NCBI GenBank assembly: GCA_003223645.1
Contig: QHVT01000007.1
Span: forward strand, 42,531-106,530
Length of the DNA: 64,000 bases
Source: Acidobacteriota bacterium
Lineage (GTDB): Bacteria; Acidobacteriota; Thermoanaerobaculia; Gp7-AA8
Direction: 5' to 3'
The stretch's first letter is position 1. Every line of letters starts with the position of its first letter. Shown piece after piece: positions 17,301 through 25,191 of this stretch. A program made the position numbers and the translations under genes. Below the pieces are notes generated by a model. That model was not told the DNA's origin. It saw only the letters and a program-made list of their open reading frames with translations, and did not search any database.

Positions 17301-18123
17301 TGTTGGACAGCACACGCACGTTGACGCCGTCGATTTTCGCCTGGACGGCGAAATCGATCGCTTCGATCGCGCCGGCGAGCGTTCCGTTGCCATTGGAATC
17401 GATGAATTTCAAGCCCATGATCGAGGTCGTCCAATTGACCCCGGTCACGCCGATCCCATTGTTTCCCACTGCGCCGATCGTTCCCGCGACGTGGGTGCCG
17501 TGATAGTAGTCGTCTTGCGGATCGCACGTGTCCGTCAGGGCATTGAAGCCGTGCGTTCCCGCCGCGCAGTTGGCGTTTCCCTTGCCTCCGGGATTGCTCC
17601 AGACATTGGCCGCGAGATCGGAATGCGTATAGTCGATACCGCTATCGACGACACCCACCACGATCGATGCCGATCCGGTCGTAATGTTCCATGCGGATTC
17701 GGCGCGGATATCGGATCCGGCGATCCCGGCCGACCCAACGACCTGCCCGGTATTCTTCAGGCCCCACAATGACCAGTATTGCGGATCGTTCGGCGTCGCC
17801 TCCAAATGGACGATGTAGTTCGGTTCCACATATTCGATGTTGGCGTCGCGATCGAGCGCGTCGACCAGCGCCTCCGCACTCCTGGAGCGCGAGTGGACCT
17901 TCCAGATGGTGCCGTCGCTCGTGCTCGCGATCGGCCTGCTCTGATCCGCGTCCGCGATATCCTGGATGTTCTTTAGTTGGGGCACAGAGATCCCGGATCG
18001 CATCTTGATGATCACCTCTCCCGGCACCGAGGAGCCCGTGGGGAGGAGTGTTGCCGCCAACGCGGAAGTGCCGGCGAGAAGGACAAAGATCGAACGTGCT
18101 ACGAACGCAGCAAATGGGCGCAT
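11344..18123 (-). CDS. Giant secreted subtilisin with FG-GAP/VCBS, DUF11, FnIII and ELR repeats
   Basis: About 2259 residues. Signal peptide at 1-24, inhibitor-like propeptide to ~110, then an S8 protease domain with intact triad Asp160 (VVDSGIDY), His211 (HGTHVAG) and Ser373 (GTSMAAPH). It is followed by about 14 FG-GAP/VCBS repeats (consensus GDFNRDGKPDLAVAN, calcium-binding-like DxDxDG), two DUF11 domains, about 7 more repeats, two DUF11 domains, one FnIII domain and a C-terminal module of three IKAxHxxELR repeats. I chose ATG 18123, which begins a clean signal peptide; the upstream ATG would run through the tRNA. It probably acts at or outside the cell surface. The repeat tail may mediate adhesion or display. 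Confidence 0.9.
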   Translation of the reverse strand: MRPFAAFVARSIFVLLAGTSALAATLLPTGSSVPGEVIIKMRSGISVPQLKNIQDIADADQSRPIASTSDGTIWKVHSRSRSAEALVDALDRDANIEYVEPNYIVHLEATPNDPQYWSLWGLKNTGQVVGSAGIAGSDIRAESAWNITTGSASIVVGVVDSGIDYTHSDLAANVWSNPGGKGNANCAAGTHGFNALTDTCDPQDDYYHGTHVAGTIGAVGNNGIGVTGVNWTTSIMGLKFIDSNGNGTLAGAIEAIDFAVQAKIDGVNVRVLSNSWGGFPFSKALLDEINKANANDILFVASAGNNSSSNDSFGHYPSSYAAPNVIAVAALDNRDNLAYFSNYGLRTVHLGAPGVSVLSTTPGNNYQYLSGTSMAAPHVAGVAALVLAHSPSFTTAQVRSAILDNTDPINSMIGKSVTGGRLNAARALGLPADPGFRISVSPASRTVVQGDSTTYTITVNPIGGFAGSVDLSISGLPSGFTAAFNPTQTSTTSTLTVTTPSSAWTYYDTPFTITGTSGALVSAVAASIYVTSPPVQSPCPSFSPFSAYYSGNQNFAGAAGDFDRDGYPDLAGVDSAQNRVTVVFGVTRSPSAVSYSVGTTPLAIATGDFNRDGRPDLVTANAGSNNVSVLLGSTNSSFQSATNYAAAGSPFSVAVGDFNGDGKSDLAVANNGTANVSILLGLGNGTFQPAVNYSTGSGPFWVIVADFDGDGHQDLAVPNFNAANVTILAGNGDGTFGSAVSYATGNGPSGVAAADLNHDGKLDLAVSNYGGDDVAVLLGNGDRTFQAAVHYAAGQGPYFVAIADVNGDGIPDLATANSGSRTASIFLGTGSGMFLAAVQHPTDNEPSQLVFADFNRDGRMDFVAPGQGAVAYNYLIVRLNIGTCTANCGTLAPPADSVAGTTPDAVATGDFDRDGDLDLAVANKSSNDVSILPGNGTASLTAGATTATGTSPDAILAADFDADGMLDLAVANRGSNDVSILRGNGNGTFQTAVSYSAGSGPRGIATGDFNRDGKIDLAVANDGSGNVSILLGNGNATFQTAVPYTAGSHPAAIATGDFDRDGKIDLVVANSGSDNVSIFTGNGDGTFQAAVSINTGTAPGAVVVADLNRDAYDDLAVANSGSNNVSILFGKDVGFQSAVSYAAGNSPAAVVARDFNLDGVPDLAVANNGSDNVSILSGVGAGTFNPAINAGTGDAPAGLLAGDFNRDGKPDLVSANSGDSTVSVLLDTCPIPDLTITKTHSGTFAQGNTGRTYTITVTNSGSLPTNGSVTVADTIPSGLIQTAIGGTGWTCILSTTTCTRNDALAAGSSYPVITLTVNVAGSAAASVTNNVTVSGGGELNTVNSSASDVTTITPVTDLAMSSTHIGSFTQGDTGRTYRLLASNIGGVATAGAATVTDSLPAGLTATAISGAGWSCTLATLTCTRSDVLAAYTSYAPIILIVSVASNAPSSVANTATVSGGADTNAGNNTAVDQTTIWSTQTCGTFGTPTFYGTSSGATNLAVADFNADGKNDIAVASYNGVSIFLGNGDGTMGSENFYTVSNGTSAIAAGDLNHDGNLDLALGSYYSFGVTVLLGTGDGTFQPAIFFPSPYSINSLVLDDFDRDGNLDVAIGTSNTPGVAVLLGSGNGALRSAVTYQVNSTHAIGSADFNGDGNPDLVASYYGSGGAILIGNGDGTFQSPAAYSGGYGAALAIADLNRDGKLDLALAGSYVGDSAIVLGNGNGTFQSPLTMATPYGASSVKADDINGDGNIDLAFVTSYYGYVATMRGNGDGTFQSADVTSVSSSATNLAISDFNGDGKADIAATAYYSGKVAILMSACPDLTITKSHYGNAIGGQTNFIYTLRVSNSGGSSHGKITVTDNLPAGLTATNIYGYGWTCTLETLTCTRSDSLSAGPNYYYDISVFVTVLSSAPASVTNVATISGGGDSNSANNSASDPTTILPSPDLAIAMSHTPGVWAQGDTGRTYTITVSNVGNAATSGTVSVTDTPPYYGMSITGMTGAGWSCVLSQATCTRSDSLSAGSSYPPITVTVNVGYNGFPANNGAGVSSNNSDGSYFNNFVNDFTAILATPVGIEARAVSVNEIRVTWSWIAYATGFQVYRSSNGSPYTLVAEVPAGASQGFQLQDGIVAKNTAYVYKVRAVNGATVTPFSNPELATTIMFTDDPIGSNVPIKAAHITELRAAINAVRATAGLPPATFAETVTAGVRIKANHQMELRNLLDEARIVLGLPVVGYITDPQLTPGVTIIKGANVRDLRLGVN

Positions 18124-18237
18124 GGCAGACTCTTTTTCTTCGCGTTTTCGGGGGCGCGTGGACCTACGCCTATTTGGACCGCCGACACTATAGAGGTTAG
18201 GCGGCGCCAGGACAACTGTCCGTTGGAGTGGGGAGGT

Positions 18238-18313
<76 letters not shown>

Positions 18314-18503
18314 AGGCGCGAGAGCGGCGCGGAAGATACCATAACCGCCTCTGGCAGGCCGATGTGAGAACGTGCGGCGGGGGAAATGATTCCCTCCTCC
18401 TCAGATCGTTAACCTGCTGCGGGAGGAACGCGTTACACCTTGGGACCGCGAGGGCTTCTTTCCTCCACGGCGCACACCTCCATCGAAGGGCATCACGCTA
18501 ATT

Positions 18504-18619
18504 TTCCTAGGGTGAAGACCTCACCTCTCGAGGGTGCAACCCCCACTTCCCGAGGATGAAGGCCTTCACTTTCAAGGGTGTGACGGTGTGACCCTCACTT
18601 TTCAAGGGTTTGCCCTCAC
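18504..18619. repeat. Five imperfect 21-29 bp tandem repeats
   Basis: Units begin TTTC(A/C)AGGGTG and end in CAC (for example TCTCGAGGGTGCAACCCCCA). Each is partly self-complementary. They lie in the 660-bp gap between tRNA-Phe and the VWFA gene. The stretch 18315-18503 shows no gene or structure I can name. Confidence 0.6.
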
Positions 18620-18704
18620 TTGCTGCCAAAGCCGCGGGCGGCGGGACGCCGCCTGACCGCCCATCGGCGACGCCGGCGTTCCGCGGCGGCGCCTTCGGTC
18701 CCGC

Positions 18705-18732
18705 TTGACTTGGCACGGGGGCGGCGTACACT
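18705..18732 (+). promoter_or_regulatory. Sigma70-like promoter of the riboswitch transcript
   Basis: TTGACT (18705-18710) and TACACT (18727-18732) are 16 bp apart. The predicted start lies about 20 bp ahead of the riboswitch aptamer, as expected for a leader RNA. Confidence 0.5.
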
Positions 18733-18756
18733 TCTCTCGCCGCCCTATTGGTGGCG

Positions 18757-18897
18757 GCCTTGCCGCCTAATCCTCGGCGCCGAGGAGCGGGGGAACCGAT
18801 TTGTGACGGCTTGCCACCGTCCGGGGTGAATCCGGCCAAAAGCCGGTAGGGCTTCCAGCCCGAATCCGACAGCTAACCTCGTAGGCAGCCGGAAGGC
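18757..18897 (+). ncRNA. Cyclic di-AMP riboswitch (ydaO-yuaA type)
   Basis: The conserved blocks of the ydaO-yuaA leader appear in order: CCTAATCC, GGAGCGGGGGAACC, GGGGTGAATCC, TAGGG, and CCCGAATCCGACAGCTAACC followed by TCGTAGGC. The closing helix P1 pairs GCCTTGCCG (18757-18765) with CGGAAGGC (18890-18897), with one bulge. This class senses c-di-AMP and usually lowers expression of wall-remodelling or potassium-transport genes. Here it precedes two VWFA paralogs. A hairpin at 18906-18936 could be the expression platform. Confidence 0.85.
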
Positions 18898-18905
18898 GGG
18901 CCACG

Positions 18906-18936
18906 CAAACGCCGCGAGCGAATCGCGGCGTTTGTC
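18906..18936 (+). terminator. Candidate riboswitch expression-platform hairpin
   Basis: AAACGCCGCG pairs with CGCGGCGTTT around AGCGAAT, just after the aptamer and 38 bp before the start codon. The following TGTCATTT is a weak U-tract, so it may act as an attenuator rather than a strong terminator. Confidence 0.5.
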
Positions 18937-18973
18937 ATTTCCGGCGATCGATTGGTATCTTGACGCTGATCCC

Positions 18974-21118
18974 ATGCACAAACCTCTCGCCCTTGCTCTC
19001 GTTCTGCTCCTCGCCGCCACTCCGATCTTCAGCCAGTCTTCCGCGCGCAGTTCCTCGGCCGTCCAGGTCACGCTCGTCGAGGTGCCGGTCAACGTTTATG
19101 ACCATGCGGGCAATGCCATCCGCGGCCTGACGGCGGCCGACTTCGAGCTGACGGATGACGGCAAGAAGCGCGAGATCACGCACTTCGAGGAGATCGATCT
19201 CGCTCAACTCGCGGCGCAGAAGCAGACTCCGTCATCGGCGGCGCGGCGCAATTTCATGCTGCTGTTCGATCTCTCGAATTCGACGCCGACCTCGATCGGG
19301 CGCTCGCGTGATGCCGCATTGCAATTCGTCAAGGGCGATCTGACGGAGGCCGACGTCGCGGCCGTTGCGACGTACAGCGTCGAAAACGGGTTCAAGCTGA
19401 TCACGAACTTCACGGCCGACCGCGGCGCGCTCACCGCCGCAATCCTGACGCTCGGCAATCCGAAGATCTTTCACACCAGCGACCCGCTGCTGCTCGCCGC
19501 GACTTCTGCAGGCGGCAATATGACGGCCGGTCCCGCCCTGGAGCGCGGCGGAACGAAATTGAACACCGGCGAATACGAATCGATCGAGCAGCGGCCGAAC
19601 GCGATCATCGGGCCGGACACCAAGGACGCCATGATCGCCCCGTTCGTCGAGTCCGCCAATCGCTCCAATACGCGTGCGGACGAAGAATACCGGCGCAATC
19701 GCGTGAGCCATGAAATCCAGACGTTCTCCAATATCGCGCGCCTTCTCAATAGCGTCAGCGGACGCAAGCAGGTCATCCTGCTCTCTGAGGGCTTCGATCC
19801 GAAATTGGTGCAGGGACGCGAAGCGGCCGGCACGGTCGCGGAAACCGTGAATGAAAATGACGTTGCCATGTCCGGTCACGCTGCGCGTCTGAATACCGAC
19901 GAGCGCTATGGCAACAGTGCGGCGGCGAGTGCCCTCGGCACCATGGGCGAACTTCTGCGCCGTTCGGACGTCGTATTGCACGCGATCGACATCAAGGGAC
20001 TGCGCGGCTCGAGCGATGCGGCGGAAGGGAACCAACGCGCGTCCAATGAAGGCCTCTATTTGATGACGCGGCCGACCGGCGGCGAAGTCTTCAAGAACGC
20101 CAACGACCTCTCGACGAGTTTTCACGCGCTCCTCAAGCAGCAGGAAGTCGTCTATGTCCTCGGATTCCAGGCATCCGGCGACACGCCCGGCAAATTTCAT
20201 TCGCTTCAATTGGATATGAAAAAGCCGGACGCGAAGGCGAGCTACCGTTCCGGCTATTACGAGCCGAATGCGACTCCATCGGCGATGGAGACGACGCTCA
20301 CGGCGGGAGAGATCCTGCTCAATGACGTCGCCATGGATGCGGTCAAGGTCAATGTCCTTGCGTCGCCCTTCCCGGTGCGCGGACAGTCGCCGCAGGTGCC
20401 GGTCATTGTGGAAATCGACGGCCCGAGTCTCATGGCCGGTGCAAACGGACTGACCGTCAACGGCGATTTGTTCATATACGCCTTCGATCGCGAGAATCAC
20501 GTCAAGGACTCGCTCTTTCAGCGATTCAATCTCGATCTGATGAAGGTCGGGCCGGCATTACAACTCCGAGGACTCAAGTATTACGGCACGCTGTCGCTGC
20601 CTCCGGGAGACTATGCGATCAAGACGCTCGTCCACATTCCGTCGTCCTCGTTCGACGGATTCAAGCGTGTCGATCTCACCGTGCCTGATTTCTCGAAACC
20701 GACGGTCCTGCAGCCGGTTGCGACGGAACAGTCGGGTACATGGCTGATGGTCCGCGGCACCGCGAAACCGGGAACCACGTCCGGTTATCCGTTTCTCGTG
20801 GCGCAGGAGAGCTTCATTCCTGCGTCGACGTGGGAGATCTCGGGCGCGACGCCGCAGCATCTCGCGTTGTTCTTGTACAACGTCGATCCGAAGGATCTCG
20901 TCGTCACCGGCAAGCTGAAGATGACGGACGGCAGCACGCGCGACGTGCGGTTCGACGTCGTCAAGGCGACGGCACCCGATGCCTCGAAGGCGTCGCAGGT
21001 GATGCTCGATCTGAAAGCCGACGGTCTTGCCGCCGGCCAGTACGCGCTCGATTTGTCCGTGCAGCCGAAATCCGGCGCGTGGTCGAAGGCGTTCACGATC
21101 CCTGTCGCCGTTCCGTAA
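18974..21118 (+). CDS. VWFA-related secreted protein, paralog 1
   Basis: 714 residues. Signal peptide (MHKPLALALVLLLAATPIFS), then the beta-rich lead-in common to acidobacterial VWFA-related proteins (VEVPVNVYDHAGNAIRGL, TAADFELTDDGKK), a von Willebrand A domain with an intact DxSxS metal site (DLSNS, in LLFDLSNSTP) and a C-terminal beta-sandwich region. The family (TIGR03436-like) is abundant in Acidobacteriota; its partners are unknown. It is first behind the c-di-AMP riboswitch and is followed 48 bp later by a close paralog. The upstream in-frame ATG at 18932 lies in the leader hairpin and is not a plausible start. Confidence 0.88.
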   Translation: MHKPLALALVLLLAATPIFSQSSARSSSAVQVTLVEVPVNVYDHAGNAIRGLTAADFELTDDGKKREITHFEEIDLAQLAAQKQTPSSAARRNFMLLFDLSNSTPTSIGRSRDAALQFVKGDLTEADVAAVATYSVENGFKLITNFTADRGALTAAILTLGNPKIFHTSDPLLLAATSAGGNMTAGPALERGGTKLNTGEYESIEQRPNAIIGPDTKDAMIAPFVESANRSNTRADEEYRRNRVSHEIQTFSNIARLLNSVSGRKQVILLSEGFDPKLVQGREAAGTVAETVNENDVAMSGHAARLNTDERYGNSAAASALGTMGELLRRSDVVLHAIDIKGLRGSSDAAEGNQRASNEGLYLMTRPTGGEVFKNANDLSTSFHALLKQQEVVYVLGFQASGDTPGKFHSLQLDMKKPDAKASYRSGYYEPNATPSAMETTLTAGEILLNDVAMDAVKVNVLASPFPVRGQSPQVPVIVEIDGPSLMAGANGLTVNGDLFIYAFDRENHVKDSLFQRFNLDLMKVGPALQLRGLKYYGTLSLPPGDYAIKTLVHIPSSSFDGFKRVDLTVPDFSKPTVLQPVATEQSGTWLMVRGTAKPGTTSGYPFLVAQESFIPASTWEISGATPQHLALFLYNVDPKDLVVTGKLKMTDGSTRDVRFDVVKATAPDASKASQVMLDLKADGLAAGQYALDLSVQPKSGAWSKAFTIPVAVP

Positions 21119-21166
21119 CGGCAACAGGTGGGAGTCGGCAGTACCGTATCTGCAAACAGGAGAGCC

Positions 21167-23287
21167 ATGAGAAAGCCATTCGTTGTCGCGATTTGTCTGC
21201 TTCTCGCCACGTCCGGCGCGCCGTCGTTCGCGCAGTCGCGCAGCGGCGCATCGATCCAGGTCACGCTCGTCGAAGTGCCGGTCAATGTCTACGACCGCGC
21301 GGGCAACGCGATTCGAGGACTGACCGCCGCCGACTTCGAGCTGACGGATGAGGGGAAGAAGCGCGAGATCACGCACTTCGAGGAGATCGATCTCGCGAAG
21401 GTCGCCGCGGAGAAGGGGACGCCGTCACCGGCCGCGCGCCGCAATTTCATGCTGCTGTTCGATCTCTCCAACTCGACGCCGACGACGATCGGACGTTCGC
21501 GCGAGGCGGCGCTCGGCTTCGTCAAGGACGAGCTGACGCAGGCGGACGTCGCCGCGGTCGCGACGTACACGGTCGAGAACGGCTTCAAGCTCCTCACGAA
21601 CTTCACCGCCGACCGCAACGCGCTCTCCGCCGCGATCATGACCCTCGGCAATCCGAAATTCTTCAAGACCGCCGATCCGCTGCTGCTCGCGGCAACCTCC
21701 TCCCTCGGCGGCGATATGTCTGCCGCGATCGTGCTCGACCAGCGCACCGGGAAAATGGACGCTGAGGAAGCCGGGACCGGCGGCGGCTCCCACGATGCCG
21801 ACATGGCGCAGACGGCCGGGCAGCTCAATGCCGTCAACTCGCGCACCGACGACGAATACCGCCGCGGCCGCGTCAATGCACAGATCAAGACATTCGCGAA
21901 CATCGGCCGCATCCTCGACAGCGTCAGCGGCAGAAAACAAATCATCCTGCTGTCCGAGGGATTCGATGCGCGCCTCGTGCAGGGACGCGAAGCGGCCGGC
22001 ACGAACACGCAGACGCAGCAGGAAAACGACGACGCGATCAGCGGCTCCGGAAATTTCGCGAACATGGAGGACCGCTTCGGCAATACCGCCTCGACGAATG
22101 CCGTGAGCACGATGGGCGAGGTGCTCAAGCGCTCCGACGTCGTGTTGCACGCGATCGACATCAAGGGACTGCGCGGCGACAGCGATGCCGCCGCCGGCAA
22201 TAAGCGCTCCTCCAATGAAGGGCTTTATTTGTTGACGCGTCCCACCGGCGGCGAGGTCTTCAAAAATGCAAATGATCTCTCGTCGAGCTTCCAGGCCCTC
22301 CTGAAGCAGCAGGAAGTCGTCTACCTCCTCGGCTTCCAGGCCTCCGGCAACACGCCGGGCAAATTCCACAATCTCAAACTGAAGGTCAGAACACCCGGCT
22401 CCAAGGCCAGCTATCGCACCGGCTACTACGAGCCGAACGCGAACCCTTCAGGACTCGAGACCACGCTGACGGCCGGCGAGATCATTCTCAATGACGTCGG
22501 CATGGACAGCATCAAGACCAACGTCATTGCGGCGCCGTTTCCGGTCAAGGGACAGAGCCCGCAGGTCCCGGTGGTCGTGGAGATCGACGGCAAGAGCCTG
22601 ATGGCCGGCGCAAAGGGACAGGCCGTCAACGGCGATCTGTTCGTCTATGCGTTCGACCGCGACAACAATGTGAAGGATTTTCTGTTCCAGCGATTCGGAC
22701 TCGATCTGACGAAAGTCGGGCCGGCGCTGGAGAAGAGCGGCCTCAAATATTACGGGACGCTGTCGCTGCCTCCCGGCGACTATGCGATCAAGACGCTCGT
22801 GCACATGCAGGACGCGTCATTGGACGGATTCAAACGCGTCAATCTCACCGTGCCGGATTTCTCGCAGCCGACGGTCCTGACGCCGATTGCGACCGAGCAG
22901 CCCGGGGTGTGGCTGATGATGCGCGGCGCGTCGAAGCCGGGACGCAACTACGACTATCCGTTCTTCATGGCATCGGAGAGTTTCATCCCGGCGTATGCGT
23001 GGCAGGTCTCCGGTGCAGCGCCGCAGCATCTCGCGCTGTTCCTCTACAACGTCGACCCGAAAGATCTCGCCGTCACCGGCAAACTGAAAATGGCCGACGG
23101 CACGATGCGCGACGTGAATGTCTCCGTCGTCAAATCGACGGGGCCGGACGCGGCGAAGGCGGCGCAGGTGATGCTCGGACTCAAGACTGACGGACTGGCC
23201 GCGGGGCGTTATGCCCTCGATTTGTCCGTGCAGGCGAAGTCCGGCGGGTGGTCGAAGGCATTCACGATTCCGGTCTATGTGCAATAG
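21167..23287 (+). CDS. VWFA-related secreted protein, paralog 2
   Basis: 706 residues; AGGAG lies 6 bases before the ATG. It has the same domain order as the gene upstream and very high identity across the protein: signal peptide, VEVPVNVYDRAGNAIRGL lead-in, VWA with DLSNS, C-terminal sandwich. The two are a tandem duplication. The least conserved stretch is the middle insert near residues 180-220, where the upstream copy carries a different sequence. It is followed directly by the pentein-like gene, probably one transcript under riboswitch control. Confidence 0.88.
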   Translation: MRKPFVVAICLLLATSGAPSFAQSRSGASIQVTLVEVPVNVYDRAGNAIRGLTAADFELTDEGKKREITHFEEIDLAKVAAEKGTPSPAARRNFMLLFDLSNSTPTTIGRSREAALGFVKDELTQADVAAVATYTVENGFKLLTNFTADRNALSAAIMTLGNPKFFKTADPLLLAATSSLGGDMSAAIVLDQRTGKMDAEEAGTGGGSHDADMAQTAGQLNAVNSRTDDEYRRGRVNAQIKTFANIGRILDSVSGRKQIILLSEGFDARLVQGREAAGTNTQTQQENDDAISGSGNFANMEDRFGNTASTNAVSTMGEVLKRSDVVLHAIDIKGLRGDSDAAAGNKRSSNEGLYLLTRPTGGEVFKNANDLSSSFQALLKQQEVVYLLGFQASGNTPGKFHNLKLKVRTPGSKASYRTGYYEPNANPSGLETTLTAGEIILNDVGMDSIKTNVIAAPFPVKGQSPQVPVVVEIDGKSLMAGAKGQAVNGDLFVYAFDRDNNVKDFLFQRFGLDLTKVGPALEKSGLKYYGTLSLPPGDYAIKTLVHMQDASLDGFKRVNLTVPDFSQPTVLTPIATEQPGVWLMMRGASKPGRNYDYPFFMASESFIPAYAWQVSGAAPQHLALFLYNVDPKDLAVTGKLKMADGTMRDVNVSVVKSTGPDAAKAAQVMLGLKTDGLAAGRYALDLSVQAKSGGWSKAFTIPVYVQ

Positions 23288-23296
23288 CCTCCACGC

Positions 23297-25111
23297 GTGA
23301 CAGTCTCGCGCCTGGTCCTCATCGCCGCGATCGCGATCGCGCTGATTGCGGCTGCGCCTCCGCCCGATCCCGACGCGCCGGATTTCGGGAAGCAGGCGTG
23401 TGCGTGGGCGGGCGAGCTCGCGGCGTCGACGCGCGCGGACGACTTCGAGCGCGAGCTGTTCCGCGATCCGAATCAGCTGCCGCCGTCACTGCACGCGATC
23501 GGCGCTGCACTCGCTCCGTCGTGTGCGCGTCGCGCGGACGCCGGTGAATTCGTCGTCGGTCTGGCGAAGGCGAATGCGCGGCGGCTGTCCGACGCCGGTG
23601 CGCCGTGGACGCGCGTCGACATGGCGACGCTCCTCGCGTATCAGCTCGTCGATCCCGTGCGCTTTGCGCAGGACGCGAAATTCCGTCCGCGCGTGCTGCC
23701 GCTGATTCCGCGCGAGATGGACGGCTCGATCGCGCGCGCGCTGCGGGAGCGGCAGATGCAGGAGCTGAACGAGACGATCGGCTTCGACTTCGACAATGCG
23801 GAGCGCGTCGAGCTGGCGTGGCAGCTCGTGCCGCGCGCCAGCGCGTCGCGGAAGTTCGAGAGCGCGCCGCTGCGCATTCCCAGCGACTATGACAGTCCGA
23901 TCGAGGCGACGGTGTTCGTGCTTCCGTCGCGGTTTTTCACCCCCGCTGCTGTCGAGACCTTTCTCACCGCGCAACGCGAGGCGACACCGGGTCGGCGGCT
24001 CGTCGTCATCACCGACGACGCGATGAAGAGCGCCGTGGGCGAGAAGCTCGCGCGTTTGCGCATCGACTGGATCGACTCGTTCGGACGCGACTTCACGCCG
24101 TGGCCGCGCGATCCATTCACCGTTGCGCGGCGCGGTCACGATGACAACGTCGTGTTTCTCATGCGTCCGAATTTGCAGGAAGGACGCGAAGAAGACGCGA
24201 ACATGCCGCGGCAGATCATCTCCGGCGCGAGCGACTCGCTCGACCGCGCGTTAGGGAAGATGGAGTGGACGGTCGCCTCGACGGCATTTCACAACGGACA
24301 GGTGCTGCTGACGCCCGACGTCGCGTGGATCACGCTGCACGCGCTCGAAGTCCGCAACCTCGAGCGAATGGGCCGCCGCGCGATTCCGCGCAAACAGTTC
24401 GACACCGCGAAAGGCATCGACGACTATCTCGCGCTCAGCAAAAAATCGATCGCCGAGCTGGAGAAGTTGTACGGCCGCAAAGTGCGCGTCATTCATGCGC
24501 TTCCTGAAAGCGGCAAATGGGCGGCGCGGAAAAACCTCATCGATGTGATCTATGGCGGCGCCGACTTCGATCTCGACTCCCTGGTCACGCTCGTTCCCGG
24601 CGGCGACGGCAAGTGGACGGCGTTCGTCGCCGATCTCTCGCTCGATGACGAGCTGTTTCGCACGACGTCCGAAGAAGAATGGTCGCGCTTCCGCTCCGCG
24701 TACGGAATCGCGTCATCCGTCGATCTGCCCGCGGCGCTCGCCGAAGCGCAGCGCACCAAACGCGCGAAAGGACTCGACGCGTTCGTGGACCTGATCGCGC
24801 AGTCGCTCGAGCGCGAAGGCATGACCGTCGAGCGTTTGCCGCTGCTGCTCGTTCCGGTCCCGCTTCTCGCCGACACCGCGACCCTCGTCCATCGCGACTT
24901 CGTCGTCGGCTGGAACAACATGGTGTTCGAGCGCACCACTCCCACGCGCCTTCGCGCGAACGCCTTCGCGACTTACCTCGACTCCGTCGACCGCGATGTC
25001 GTCGCGCGCTTTCGCGCCGCCGGCGTCGACCTGCAACTCCTTCCGCCGCTCGTGCGCAGCGTCATCCTCAACGGCGGCTATCGCTGCGCGTCGAACAACG
25101 TGCGGAAGTGA
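23297..25111 (+). CDS. Secreted pentein-like protein (peptidylarginine deiminase-like)
   Basis: 604 residues, GTG start 9 bp after the VWFA stop. N-terminal signal-like helix (LVLIAAIAIALIAAAPP). Three segments recall guanidino-group-modifying penteins: FGRDFTPWPRDPF (about 262-274), FDLDSLVTLVP, which aligns with the catalytic HxD strand of arginine deiminases but has Asp where His is expected, and the C-terminal GGYRCASNNVR with a candidate nucleophile Cys597, matching the C-terminal Cys loop of peptidylarginine deiminases. Assignment rests on motif likeness only. If right, it would modify Arg side chains or guanidines outside the cytoplasm. The missing His makes activity uncertain. Confidence 0.55.
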   Translation: MTVSRLVLIAAIAIALIAAAPPPDPDAPDFGKQACAWAGELAASTRADDFERELFRDPNQLPPSLHAIGAALAPSCARRADAGEFVVGLAKANARRLSDAGAPWTRVDMATLLAYQLVDPVRFAQDAKFRPRVLPLIPREMDGSIARALRERQMQELNETIGFDFDNAERVELAWQLVPRASASRKFESAPLRIPSDYDSPIEATVFVLPSRFFTPAAVETFLTAQREATPGRRLVVITDDAMKSAVGEKLARLRIDWIDSFGRDFTPWPRDPFTVARRGHDDNVVFLMRPNLQEGREEDANMPRQIISGASDSLDRALGKMEWTVASTAFHNGQVLLTPDVAWITLHALEVRNLERMGRRAIPRKQFDTAKGIDDYLALSKKSIAELEKLYGRKVRVIHALPESGKWAARKNLIDVIYGGADFDLDSLVTLVPGGDGKWTAFVADLSLDDELFRTTSEEEWSRFRSAYGIASSVDLPAALAEAQRTKRAKGLDAFVDLIAQSLEREGMTVERLPLLLVPVPLLADTATLVHRDFVVGWNNMVFERTTPTRLRANAFATYLDSVDRDVVARFRAAGVDLQLLPPLVRSVILNGGYRCASNNVRK

Positions 25112-25112
25112 G

Positions 25113-25148
25113 AGCAAAAAGCAGAAAGCAGAAAGCAGAAAGCAGAAC
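25113..25148. repeat. AGCAGAA heptamer array (single arm)
   Basis: Four to five copies of AGCAGAA follow the pentein-like gene. The same heptamers form full hairpins at 62529-62620 and, as AGAACGC, at 33621-33717. The 427-bp gap to the next gene is filled by this and the two repeats that follow. Confidence 0.75.
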
Positions 25149-25191
25149 CTGTCGTTGTCTTCGCGGCTCAGAGGCTGCGAAAAAATCATCC

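Noticed and set aside
18757..18897. Cobalamin or c-di-GMP (GEMM) riboswitch
   Set aside because: The B12-box and GEMM core blocks are missing, whereas the ordered ydaO blocks and P1 pairing are all present.
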